This document shows, in pieces, positions 38,351-50,642 of a stretch of DNA of 64,000 bases. The DNA lies in the NCBI GenBank assembly GCA_003254905.1, contig QANU01018855.1, positions 454,645 to 518,644 on the forward strand, written 5' to 3'. Within the stretch, counting starts at the first letter, position 1; each line of letters opens with the position of its first letter. The notes beneath the pieces are model-generated. The model was not told where the DNA came from. It saw only the letters and a program-made list of their open reading frames with translations, and ran no database searches. The DNA is from Nissolia schottii. Taxonomy: Eukaryota > Streptophyta > Magnoliopsida > Fabales > Fabaceae. Made by a program: the position numbers and the translations under genes.

Positions 38351-40034
38351 TTTTTTATCTTCTAGTTATGCATGCACTCCACATTGCAACGTTCTTTCTG
38401 TTTGCTATTAGGTTGAATGTTGAATTTCCGCTGATAATTGTGAAGAGCGACGTTGTCCAGAATATTAACATCACAATATGGCTGCAAACCAATATTTGGT
38501 CCTGGTTATCTGATTCACCTAAAACCACATGTTAAATAGGTGATTGTTCTGAAATGTAATTTCTTAAAGTCAACATTTTAGTATAGGTACATGTGTCGCA
38601 GCCATGCATAATTTCTCACGTACGTTTAATGGACAACGGTTGACCATTACAGGCAATTTACACTTCAGAACCTGCAAGAACAACGGGTAGGTTGACAGTT
38701 GAGGAAATGACCCGTTTCAGATTCTTGAATCATGAACTTTAACCCTGACTTATCTTAACTAATGTGTAAAAGATTAACAGATTTTGAAAAACTAATATTT
38801 TCTGAACTGAATTATTTTGCAAGGTACAAAAAGTGGTGGCAGAACTCATCTTTTGTCCCCTAAATATGAGTTGTCGTGTAAGGAAAATAGATTCTGCCTC
38901 AGTTGGAATCATGTCATGTGCCCAAGTGGACTGGCCATGATCACCATTCCTATCCCAATCAACTGCACTGCGTTACAAGGTAATTCCATTGGGGCTCAAA
39001 GTAGTTGATTTCGACCAGTTTGTACAGTTAGATTAACAAGAAAAATTAAGAAGCTTAATCAAATAATTATTCTACCGGCATTCTTCTCATGCACTTCAAG
39101 AAAAAGGAGATACATATATGATATTTTCTAGAGAGTCAATAAGAAAGGCTAGAGGAGCTACTACGTGCACAAGAGGGTCAAAATAATAAATAAATTGGAC
39201 ATTACATCATTAGAGGACAATATGAAGATTTTAACATGTCACAAATTGACATTATCTTATTCATGTTATTTAAATTTGTTTTATTTTATTAGTCCAATCT
39301 TAGGTCTATTGTGAAACTTAATTTTAGTTTAAATTAAGTTTATCTTTTGGTTTATCTTTAGTCTAAATTTGAATCTAATGCAAGAGAGTTATAAATACCA
39401 TCTTCAATGAGAAATAAGCAACAGAGTATTTTTTATAGTAAAATGTAAGAGAATTTTCTCATTCTTCAATGAACATGCTGAACTTATCAATAGACAATTC
39501 CATTGGAACATCCAACATTTAGCACTCCTAGGTCAATGACCTCTTCTTAGGGACTAGCTTAGTGGTCAGAGGATTAAAAGAAGAAAACGTTTTGTTTCTT
39601 TATACAATTAGTAAAAACTTATGGAAGAGAGGGGGGAGATGCCGACATGACATAAAGAAAGAGTCTTCTTCTCTCTCCCTTCACCATAAAAAAAAAGGTC
39701 AGAAGACCCAAAACACCACACTTCTCTTCTTCGTCTTCTCCATGAACCCCAAAACCCTAACATGCCACAAAGGAGCCCAAGAGAAACCAGAACCAGGGCA
39801 ACCTTGCTACAGTATGAGCTTTCTAAGCAGAGAGGCTTGGTCATCCCCATGGTGGATTCGGTGGAGAGTTGGATCGTTCACCATTTTCAACCCAGCCTCA
39901 AATAATTTTCTCATTGCCATTGTGGTCATAAATTTCATACAAAACTTATGAACTCATGAATTTACTGTTTATGCTTTAAATAATCTTTGTTAATTTTTTG
40001 GTTTAAATCAGTAATAAATTAAGCTTTTAATTTT

Positions 40035-40082
<48 letters not shown>

Positions 40083-40870
40083 TTTAACAAATTTACTATA
40101 TTATATAAATCTCAATTCATTAAATAAAGGATTTAACAAGACAATTCTATAACTATTATAATTGAAGTTATTATCATAAGAGATTGATTTTTATGCACAG
40201 ATAATAATGTTATAAGGGGGACTTTTGATATAGATAACTGGGAATAAACTATTTTTATGCACTGATAGCATAATGTTATATTGTATAGAATTGAATGACA
40301 ATGAAAACCAACGCAATGCATAAAAAATAATCTGTTTGATAGATAATTAATGTTTAACAATTGGTTGCACCAAGAAAATAAAGGTAAAAGTAAAGTAGAC
40401 CCCCCTTTACGAGAAAAAGAATTTTATTCATAAAGAAACATCAGATCTAATATTAATATGATATGAATACAACTTTCATTAAGAACTAATTTGAAGATGT
40501 GTAGCTTTATATTTTTCATATTGAAAATTAACATTATTAGTGACTACAATTTTAAGAATGTATTATGCTTTATTTTACGATAAATCTAAGCATTTTTTTC
40601 ATTTGTAAGACTCATAAATAAAATCTCACGAACAATAATAAAAACGAAAAGAAAATACGGTGGCAGTTTTCTCTACCACCAAACCAAAGTAGAGTTTTAC
40701 ATTTTTCATCTATGTTATATGCAGAAAAGTTATTCATGAGATTTAGCATATTATTCATTTGGTTATTAAAACTTGTTCGTTGGTGACACACGCACGAGTA
40801 TTATTGAACGGTTAAAACAGTTAGCTATAAAACAAAAACAGAATATGGAGCATATATCTACCCTTCGGAT
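38351..40870. other. Intergenic DNA, possible degraded repeat
   Basis: No gene found. Around 39250-39480 the sequence has a TATAAATACC and a layout that could be a worn LTR, without a partner. ORF-like stretches near 38817 and 39562 match no family I recognise. A (TA)n run lies within this interval. Confidence 0.4.
40042..40080. repeat. (TA)n microsatellite
   Basis: Nearly 20 uninterrupted TA units. Confidence 0.95.
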
Positions 40871-40965
40871 TCGCCTCCTATAATTAGCTCACGCCTTTGT
40901 CTGCTTCATTTACGTATTTGTGTTCTTTCCAATCTTTCTCTCTCTGCATTTTCTTAGTCATTTTT

Positions 40966-41802
40966 ATGGTTGTCGGAATCAATGATCCTTTAGATCTCAC
41001 AACCACCAATGTCGGTAAGTTCTTTTTTCTCTTTTCGATCCTCCAATTTCGTTCATTTGCATGATTATTTTGGAGAGATTTGAGTTAAACTTTGATTTAA
41101 CTGTGACAATTAATCCATGATTTGGTTTTACTCTAATCAATTTGGGTTGTTGTATTGCATTGCTAGAAATTTCTGTTCTTTTGGCTCCATTTTACAATGC
41201 TGTTATGTTTATGTTTTCCTTATGCTTGTATAGTGGAACTGAACATTGGTGAGATCCACTGGATTTTTGGAAATTAATGAGGATGTAGAAAATCAGATTT
41301 GAAATTGCAATAATATGTACACACAAAAAAATGGACAGCTCTTTTATCTTAATGATGATGATAGTTTGGAATCCTGAATTGCAATAATATATATTCAATA
41401 TTTTGCAGTAGATGCTGAATTCTTTCTTACCTTATATGAGAGCTAGAAATTAAATGTGGAGGGGAGAATATTTGATTCACGAGTAAACCATCAAATTCAT
41501 CCCCCAAGGTTGGCTGCCTCTGTCAAGTTCGTCCTCAAGCTATAGAAAGTATCAAATCCATCTGAAGGTTGCCACAAGTTGATCAAATTAGTTATTGAGA
41601 GGAACTATTTTGACTGACACCAAATGATTAATTTGATGGATTTTTGACAACCTTCATGATGAATTTGATACGAACTTGGTAGACTGTCAACTTTGAAGAC
41701 GAATTTGATAGTTTAATCAAATTTTATGAAATTTTGAAATGATGTTTTACAACCTGAAACTTGATTTTAGGTTTCACCAAGCATGGACCTGCCTACAACT
41801 GA
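40966..41802 (+). other. Predicted uORF overlapping the TRAF-protein start
   Basis: The first ATG of the leader exon (40966-40968, G at +4) opens a frame that crosses the predicted first intron (41015-41770) and ends at TGA 41800-41802, after the main ATG at 41783. The peptide would be 26 residues, starting MVVGINDPLDLTTTNVG. It is in a different frame from the main protein. If the splice sites are right, ribosomes starting here cannot reach the main start by simple reinitiation, so it should lower translation. Exon borders are inferred from GT/AG signals. Confidence 0.5.
41485..41722. mobile_element. MITE-like element (family of 3) in TRAF-gene intron 1
   Basis: An inverted repeat with arms like ATCAAATTCATCCCCCAAGGTTGG at the left, matched in complement at the right. 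The phrase CAAGTTCGTCCTCAAGCTAT recurs in related form at 61082-61262 and 62707-62925. No coding capacity. Confidence 0.65.
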
Positions 41803-44140
41803 TGTTGACCTTAGCCCTGAGAAGATTGAAGATGAGAAAGTTGGGGGTCCCATGTTACATTGTGATCTTTGTGACACAGAAGTAGTTCACAAACTGGCTC
41901 AAATGTTCCTACCTGGACTGGCCTGTGCCTGTGTTGATAACACAACCGGAGGCCCCTTCAAGACCCCTGGTTCGGTTGCTGATGATTTGAGAAAGGAAAT
42001 GATAGACTATCTCAATCAGAGAAGCGAGTCATTCGTCGCTGAGTCTGTTATCTTAAAAGGTGATCCGGAGGGTGAAGTGTTGGATCACCCTTTCGACATT
42101 ATCTCTTATTTTGTTGATGAGTTTGTTAGTTCAAAGAGAACTTTGGTTAGCCAGGTTTCCGGATGGCTTTTGAGTGAAAGGAGAGAAGACAAGATCGATG
42201 ATTTCATTCAGGAGATGGAATTAAACGGTTTCTGGTCGCTCGATAGGAGAGAAACAGTTGCGAAAACTATCCTCAAGAATGTTGATTTCAAGAATTTGTA
42301 TCATTGCGACGAGAGTTTCAATTATGCAGAAGAACTTGCCAACCATGTGGTTCAATGCAACTTTAGGACTGTGATCTGCGAAAATGAGGGGTGCGATACC
42401 AGATTCTGTGCCGGTCATTTGAAGGAGCACGACATAGTCTGTCCATTCAAGATCATTCCATGTGAGCAGAAGTGTGCTGATAGCATTATGAGGCGCGATA
42501 TGGACAGGCACTGCATAACTGTTTGTCCAATGAAGATTGCCAACTGTCCATTCTATGCAGTTGGTTGTAGATCTGCTATTGCACAATCTATGATTGAAAA
42601 GCATTGTTCAGATGACCTTCATTCACACTTATTACACATGCTTAAAGGCTTCCACAAGGAAGCAACTGCTGAAGATCTTAACCGACAGGCAGAGAAAATT
42701 ATCCAGGTTAGTCAACATATATTAGGAAAAACATGTTGTTTTCGGTGTAACCTAAAACTTTCATGACTGAAATTCAGTGCTATTTTTTCATGATTTAAAA
42801 TTTGAAGCGGAAAATTGTTGTGTTTGAAAACATTCTATAGCGCAACCTCAGAATTGGGGCCACTTGTGCTCTATCTCATGGCATAATTTGTTTTATCATT
42901 GGCTGCGGCTATTTTCAATTCCAAATAGCTAAATAAACTAAAACCACAACCTCAGGATCTTAATAAATTCTTGTCATTTGCAGGAACAAGGGTCTAGGGC
43001 TGATAAATTCCATGTATTAGATTGATTTGATTTTAACACAAGTAACTTTAATATAGACCATTCAAGAAGAGATTTCAATCCCATTCATTGCCACTTCCAC
43101 TTTTCCTCCTTGCGGAAGTGTTACATACAGAAAGGTTATTTGAGTTTGTAGCTATTGAATCCCTTCGGTCATTTGCTCCCCCAACACGCTAAAGCCTCAT
43201 TGACTCTTTTGGCCTCATTTGTATCTTGTTTCTTGTGCTTCCATTTTGCTTCTCTTAGAATTGAAATTTCAACCTACTTAGTTTTTACAGATATCATGGT
43301 CAATGATGCACCATAATCTGTTGCTTGATTGGCAAGTTTATGTTCTGAAGTAAGTAGATTGGAGGAGGAAGCACTAGTATATAGTAATCAATTGATAACT
43401 TAGTCAATTGTAAATTTAAAGTTTGAGACATTTAGGAAGATGTGGCATTGGTCATTTTGCCTCTGGCATTCATATGCAATATGTGTATCTTTCTTTATTT
43501 ATATCAGTATTATATTATGTTTTTGTTTGTTTTAGAACTTCCACATAAGAATTCTGCTTCAATACAGTTTGTTGCAATTGACATCTTGTTCAATCAATTT
43601 ATCAATTTCTGCTGGATTACCTTTTTGTATACTAGTTTATGATCAGACCATACTTTAAGCAAATAAAAGGCAGTGGCAAGAATTTGACGGCATGAATTTG
43701 AATTTTATCATATATTTGATAGCCCTTAATTTGGCATTAGATCATCCATTAACGGAGACATGACATTGTAAACTTCAATCATTAGTTTCCATTTCTCTTC
43801 CAACATTATTTCGGAAAATTGATATCCAATTTTTCTTTGGTATAACCAATATTCACCACTCTTATGACAGGAATCACCAAGCAGCCGGTTAGTGCAGGCT
43901 CAGGACTTGAGATCTTTCAAACTTATTGTCAAAGATCTTGAAGCAAAGCTAGGGCCTTTGGAAGTGAGTACCATGGAGAAAAAAAGCGCAGAAACTGTTG
44001 CCAAGAATGAAGATAGTCAAGATAGTAGCACCAAAACAAAAGACAGTGAGCAGAGCACACAAGCTTTGAATTCATCGGATATAGCTGAAGAGAGTGACAA
44101 CTTGAATAAGAATAATGCACAGAATGCTACTTGTAATTAA
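41783..44140 (+). CDS. TRAF-type zinc-finger protein, unknown role
   Basis: Coding exons 41783-42706 and 43871-44140 give 397 residues; the join reads KIIQ|ESPSSR in phase. A Cys-rich N-terminal patch (CDLCDTE, around 27-50) and a helical middle precede a TRAF-type zinc finger region (about 192-276) with regularly spaced Cys and His (for example CDTRFCAGHLKEHDIVCPF). The tail is Ser/Thr/Asp/Asn-rich and ends NNAQNATCN. No RING and no MATH domain are visible, so it is not a classical TRAF ubiquitin ligase. Plant proteins of this kind are conserved but poorly described. A non-coding leader exon (about 40880-41014) with an upstream ORF is likely. Confidence 0.85.
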
Positions 44141-45452
44141 GAAGATGTAGTGTAAGGAAAATGTGAAAGTAAGGGTAGTGCAGAGAATAATGTGAAGAAC
44201 AAGGATTTGAAAAATTGTAACTTTTTTCTTTGACGTGGCATCCGTAAATGTGCTCTGCTCGCCTAGCGGTGCTGCCGCCAATGAGGGAAGGCAACACGCC
44301 GGCACGGAGGCAGGCGTCACACTACTGTAACAATACAGACTTAGAAAGTGGGAACTATTGTGACATTATTTTTTTCTGTTTACCTTCCATAAGATGAGGA
44401 TTTTCCATATGCTGATTTTTAGAATTTGTCTAAAGTTTTTGCATCATTCATTAGTATCTGTTATCCTCTCTCCATTTCTTGTGCAGTTTTTCTTAATTTT
44501 TACAGATAAAAGTGTGACAGTAGATCTTTTCATCATTGATCTATTTTGCTTACAAAATCATTTCTTCTTTTTTGATTTATTAATTATAATATACTTAGTA
44601 CAAAATTAAAGTTGTTGTTTTGTGACCATATAACTTGTTCAAATCTTTAAAATAGTTTGTCCTCTCATAGGAATGAAGTTGTGTACACCCACCCTCACTG
44701 GACGAAGGCATAGGAGGTGTATGGCCTTGAGAAGAACTAAACAAACAAAAAAATGAAATGTGTTTTTATATAAATAGAAAAAAAAAAAAAAAAAACCCCT
44801 CTTCTATATTGATATCTCATATATCATGGTCAGATGGGAAAATAATATTGCATCAATGTGGAACAACTGAACTAGTATCCGATGAAAAGCTTCACACTTT
44901 CCTTTTTATTTATTAGATTAGATGCGGGAGACTAGTATAGTATAGGTCATTAGGTCACAAAATCATAGTAGTACTTAGTTTCGTTGTATATTTTTCTTGC
45001 ATATTACTAACAGAATATTTATGATCGATGAACTCTTGTTTGATTTTGATTGAATTTTAACCTTACACGACAACACACAGAAAAAGAGGCCAAAAAGCTC
45101 GTGCAGCACTTCCAATGTTCAAGGAGTTCCTTTGCCAACCAAAGCTCCTGGTTCAAGAGCACTTTAAAACCATAAAACATGACAATTTGAAACATAAAAA
45201 TACAACATCCAGTGATAGGAGAGTTCTAAGTAGGGATATGCGCTGCTTAGTCAGGTACCTACAAATACAATTCAAATAGAATAATAAACCCCGAAAACAT
45301 AACATCAAAAGCATGATCCTAATAAATTATTTATTGCATACTCAAAAGGAATTATTACGAACCTGGTCTAGTGCTTAGTCTAAATAAATAAGACAATTTT
45401 GGAAAGCTAAAAAAGCTTATTCTATCTAATGTCTCCCTCTAACGAATTTCTG
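44141..45452. other. 3' flank of the TRAF gene and intergenic DNA
   Basis: Includes a GC-rich patch at about 44230-44325, odd for this AT-rich region, and a poly-A run near 44780-44797. No gene recognised. Confidence 0.45.
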
Positions 45453-48146
45453 TTAAGCTCGAACTCCCTTAATGCTAACCATGCGATTAGAGATATCCCG
45501 GGATCCCCTCAATGTTGAACCACCTCGAGCAGACCTCCCTGAACCTCCATATCGGGCGTCTACGCACAGCGCACTCTGATGACCAGCACCAGTTCCTCGT
45601 CCCATTCGGTTCCTTAAATAGCCACCCCCAGATGACCTTCCCCCACCGGTACCATATCCACCGCCGCGACCAGCGCCACTGCCTTGACTCGGCTGAGAAA
45701 AGGACAGCTCTTGCCACCTACCACCTGAAGTAGCATTTCCACCAGCAGCAGCAGCGGCAGCCAAGCCACTGCTGCCTATCTTTGCCTCTGCTGCTCTTCC
45801 ATTACTCTCTGAGGATAGATAATTTATCTGTCAAATGGAATGCCAAAGCCTGCAACCTCGAGTGCTCAACATCCTGAAAAATAACGCACCCAGTTGGCTG
45901 GTCCAAGGTCGCGTGAAGCTCCTCGTTGATCATCATCCTACAAACGACGCTATGAGTTCGAGCGGCGGAAAGGTCAAACATTTTTGTGAGCAGGTCAAGG
46001 CTCAAGGAATCATAAGATGAGGAGTAGGTAAAGAGGTAGGTCCTCAGCGCCTCCTCCTTGAGCATTTCGAGCACGTTCTCGCGGTTTCTGACGAATTTCC
46101 ATATTTCAAGAGAGGCAATGATATCATAAGCCTTGTGGAAGTCTCCCTTGCTGAGAGCCCTCGTGGCCGCCATGACATGGTCTCTCACATTCTCCGGGGG
46201 ACCGGTGAATGTCTGTTTCTCGCTAATATCAAGCAAGCGGCGGAAGTTCTTGCTGATGACCCTCCGCTTTGCGTCGTGGACGTTGGCTGCAATGTTAGGG
46301 GCTTGAAGCAGCATACAACATATAAGATGCACTGCCTCCAGGAGCTCCAGGTTTATGTGCATGTGATATGGCATTTGACGCCTCCTTTCCAATCTTTCCT
46401 GTACAAGGATTGCAATGCATATATTATATGCACTCAAGTATCTTCCAGCTCTCGACCAAGCAAATGCACTTGAAGTAACCATTACAAAAAAAAGAAAGGG
46501 GGTTGTGGGGGAATCAGTACCTGTTGTGGGGTCTTATCATGATAACGACTTTGTGGCACGCCTTCTGCAAGTAACTTACTCCCTCACCCTTCCAGCAGAA
46601 TAAAGTTCAGAGAGACATCCATGCGACTCAGAAATTAGCCCAACCCGGAAAGAACAGAGGCCCAGCTGCGCCATAGCCCTATTGATATCTGCGTCGAAAT
46701 GTCCATATTCTGAACAACATCTTGCAAATGGCTCATAAGCAGCAGATCGCGGGCCACTGAGAACTCATCGCAGAGAGCATGGTGATATATATCACAAAGC
46801 ATTGCACGCGCTTTAGTGCGCTCATCTCCATATTTGTATATGAGGGAGACCGATGAATCCATCTGGGCCCTGCTGCTATCAGGGAAGGTTGGTTTCCGCG
46901 GCACCAGCTGAGGAGTCGCAACAAATGCAGCAGGTGTCCTAGTTTTCTCAAATTCCTTAGACTCCTCCTCCTCGGTCAGCTCTGCCAATTTCCTCATGGC
47001 ATCATAAACCTCTTGTGGTTTGTAGTATATGAGCTCCACCCGCCTCAAGGCCACCTTAGAAGCCGCTTTGAAATGTCCGACCCTTTCAAGATACTCCTGG
47101 ACATTCTGAGCAAGGACCAGAAACGCGGGCTCATCCCTCAGTCTCTCCACATACTCCCGCTCAGGCCTGGATTGACATCAAACTGAGCGGAAACCAGGCT
47201 GAAAAGAATATCCAGTTTCTGTGCAGGTGTTTTAGCAACTTTTGTTAAGAAGGTAAGCTGCTCGACCTGTTCAAACCTCCCGGTTCCCTTCTTACCCCTA
47301 GCCGCCACCACCTCCTTGAACTTGTTGTTAACTGTGTCCCAAGTGATCTCGCTGGAGTCTTTCATAAACTGCTCATCCCAAAGTCTGTCCTTCCTGCTAA
47401 GCTTTTGGTCCCAGGGTGTTTCGCTGGGATCATCACAGCGAGAACCTTCAGAATCGGACGCCACTTCTTTTCTCTTTAGCTGCTCCGGCTCAATAATCTC
47501 ATCATCGGTGTCGTACTCCTCCTCCTCGGTCCCGGGATTCTCGCTGCACTTATTAATCAAATCCTCGTATTGCTTGTTGTTCTTCTTCAGTTTCTGCTTC
47601 ATTGAGTTCAAGGCTTTAGCGTTGCTGCTGCTCATTTTCTTCTTCGCATCCTTGTTTGCCAGAGCCTGAGCTAACAAGTCTTCCAGCATCACAAGCGCTT
47701 TTACATAGAGATCGGGCACCTTCTCGGAATCAACCGCACGCATGACCTTGTCGAGCTGCTTGTTGATCTTGTCAAAGCTCTCTTGCAAGCTCACCCAGTC
47801 ATTTATCTTCATGGCATTCTTCATCTGATCAACCGTGGAAGACATCTCCTCGAAACGCTTGTCTTTAGCTGACCATCACAACACGCTTTTGGCCATCAGA
47901 GTCATCACTCTCGCTGTCAGTATCGACCTTGTATCTGTTTTTAGCCTCTTCCCTGTCAGGTTCAACTTGAGTAGGCTCAATCTCCTCATCAATGTCACTC
48001 TCCTCCTCCGTGTCACTACCCTGACATTAATAACAATATTAAAAAAAAAAAAAATCAGTACAAGACAACAATATTTTCTTTGATGCCCACATTAATTTGG
48101 CATTAAAACATATGTTCAAGACCTGTGTCCAAAATCTTGAAGCCAT
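45453..48146 (-). pseudogene. eIF3 subunit c pseudogene, intron-containing
   Basis: eIF3c is a scaffold subunit of the translation initiation factor eIF3. The copy starts MASRFWTQ in a short exon (48146-48123), continues at 48020 with the acidic GSDTEEESD region, and ends with a Gly/Arg-rich tail. I see four disabling lesions: a 1-nt insertion near 47872; an out-of-frame deletion near 47160 joining NPGL to REYVERL and losing about 75 residues; a frameshift near 46682; and a 2-nt loss near 45810. Stretches between them ([36 protein letters not shown]) are well conserved. The intron 46399-46520 and a likely 5' UTR intron remain, so it arose by DNA duplication, not retrocopying. Confidence 0.85.
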
Positions 48147-48780
48147 CTTTTGTCGAGAGTTCAAAGCGGAAGATCAATTAAATGAAGAATCTGCAATGAA
48201 ACCAGGGGTAAATATAAAAGAAAACCTGCCACTACACAAGATTTAAACATTAACAGTATGAATTCAAATTACAGACTAGAGACAATGAACTAATGCTTAC
48301 ATAACGACTTCATGTAAACGACAATTTTCACAGAGTTGTGCTCTAAATCCTAAACCTGAATGCACAACCCCCCAAAACTAAAATCTATATGACGCTAGAC
48401 ATGATTAATCTGAAAAATACAAAACCAAAGCCTCACAAATTTCACGAGCACAAATCTGAAAAAACTCGTATGATTGAACAGAACAGATCAACAAAACAAA
48501 GTGGCAGCACCTGTGGCCAAATCCAACATTCAGAAAAAATACACGGTAGAACCAACGTAATATAATTATGACATTCCATTAAGGGGGAAAAAAAGAGAGT
48601 AGAATAATTAATGAGAATTACAAGCTTTCTGTCATATGATACAATAAACTAAGATCTAAGAAGTGGAGACAATAGAGGTACGTTACCGAGGCGCGAAAAG
48701 GGTTCGTTGATTCCTTAGTGTGATGTGGTGTGTTTTATTTGGTGGGTGAGAGTGTGTATATATATATATAACAGAAAGTG
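48147..48780 (-). promoter_or_regulatory. Leader, 5' UTR intron and promoter of the eIF3c copy
   Basis: An acceptor (TTTCATTGCAG, complement ending at 48191) and a donor near 48687 suggest a 5' UTR intron. A TATA-rich stretch lies upstream near 48757-48771. Retention of promoter and leader introns supports a segmental origin, and the copy may still be transcribed. Confidence 0.45.
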
Positions 48781-50640
48781 TGATGTGATTTTCTTTATTC
48801 GAAAGTGTGATGTGCTGGTAGTGAGGGTGTGACGAAGGGAAATTTTTTGGTCAGATATGAGGTTTTTTTAATAAATTAGGTTCGGATAAAAACTATTTTT
48901 GAAAAAAAAAAAAAACCTTGCTTATCAAGTTTACTTGCTCATTAAGTTACCAAATTTACTTGCTCACAAATAAATAAATAAACTAGATATGTAAGTTACC
49001 AAATTTAAAGTCTAAATCATCAAAGTTGCTTATCAAGTTGAGCATCAAAAAAGAAAAAACTGGCTGATCAAGTTTTCCGGAGTTTGTCAAATTCAAGGTG
49101 AATCTTACGTGTGATTTTTACAATAATTACATGTTTATAATTTAAAATCACGTCTTCACCAAAAAATTAATTTTAAATCACATTTAAATACTAGATATGT
49201 TATTATTTACAAGAGTGACTTCTTGTATTGTGAGTGAGGTCGGAAAGAGAGCGCGACAATTAGGCAGTGTTTAGTAAGCTCCTTTGGAGATAATGGGAGA
49301 GAGAAACATGTATAGAGAAGAAGATGAAAACATAACTTGATTTTATGATAATTTTTTAACTAATTTGTATACATCTAAAGAAAAAAAATATAGAAAAGAT
49401 GTCTTAAACACAAAGGACGAGGTTGTGCCGTACCTAAAAAATGGAGGGACGCAAGAGACGCTCTCTCATGTCCATGCGTTTTTGTATTTTGTCCCAAGAC
49501 ACTTACCAAATGGTGCCTTAATGAGTCCCGCTTTATTTTGCTTCTATATGTGAAAATGTCTGTTCAATTGTACAAGAGACTCTATTTTATAGTGTTGGGG
49601 ACTAATTTTTTCGAAAATCAAATTGTGGGGAACTTATTTATTCGTATTTTTCCTTTGTGTAGAATCAACTAGTCTAATCATCAAATTGTGTGAGATTTGA
49701 TTTAGAGATTCACTCTAAAAAAAAATTGTTAAAATTTGATTGTTAAAATAATGCAAGATCATCATATAAATTACATCTCGTACAACTCAAACAAATACAG
49801 ATGGTAACAAAAACAGAAATGTTTAATAAAAATAAATTATATTATTCCATTATTCCAAGTCTTATATGAAAATAAGAAAATATACAAAAGCTAAAAACTA
49901 TTCTTTGTGATTATAATACCAAAATCTTGGAATTGAATCTCCTAATATCCCTATGAATTTAATGATAAAATCTCTCACTTTAACCCTTTACTTTAGAAGA
50001 TCCTTGCCACAAAATCTTCAGTCAACTAAGTGGTCTTTATCTTGGTGGTTACATGCCTCTTAAATATCCTGTTTACTTTTTTTTTCATTTTTTTCCTTCT
50101 TTTTCTTGTTGTATGTAATGCAACCATACTGTTATCTTATTTATATTGTTAGTATTGGTGAGAATTCTCTAGTGTAGTACAAGTGAATTCTACCACGTCA
50201 GTGTACCACACTCGAGTACTGAAAGCGAAAAAGTACTACGAATAATTTGCTTGAGGACCATGTAATCAATAAATGCACTTGAGCATGGGTTCATGTGATA
50301 ATTTGTGAAATACAATTCGTAATGATCAATCAGCATTATATGCTATATATTTGTGATGACGATGATTTCAATTTTCAACTGAATAATTTATGCCGTTGTT
50401 TGGTATCTAAGCTCATCAATGATTATTGACTTTGTCATCCATATTACACATTAGTAAATAATTTCTTCCAAGTCATTCCATCAAGTTATTCTTGTTAAGA
50501 TTCTGGAATTCACCAAATATTTTGGTGGCAAAAGACCACAGCATTAGCAAGATAAATAGTAGCTATGTTAATCAAACATGAAGAAATTTGCAGATTTGCT
50601 ACAACAAAGTTTCACATTCCTCGTTGATCTGCACTTAGAT
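48781..50640. other. Intergenic AT-rich DNA
   Basis: No gene or repeat boundary that I can support. An open stretch near 49365-49553 matches no family. Confidence 0.45.
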
Positions 50641-50642
50641 TT

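Noticed and set aside
42221..42604. 127-codon minus-strand ORF over the TRAF gene
   Set aside because: Antisense to the zinc-finger coding exon, with no domain of its own.
46135..46473. 112-codon plus-strand ORF over the eIF3c copy
   Set aside because: Antisense shadow of conserved eIF3c coding sequence.
45802..46482. Independent 226-codon gene on the minus strand
   Set aside because: It is an eIF3c segment plus read-through of the intron 46399-46520; the N-terminal part ([13 protein letters not shown]) is intron.
47316..47669. 117-codon Ser/Leu-rich plus-strand ORF
   Set aside because: Complement of the acidic, lysine-rich eIF3c N-terminal region; composition explains the openness.
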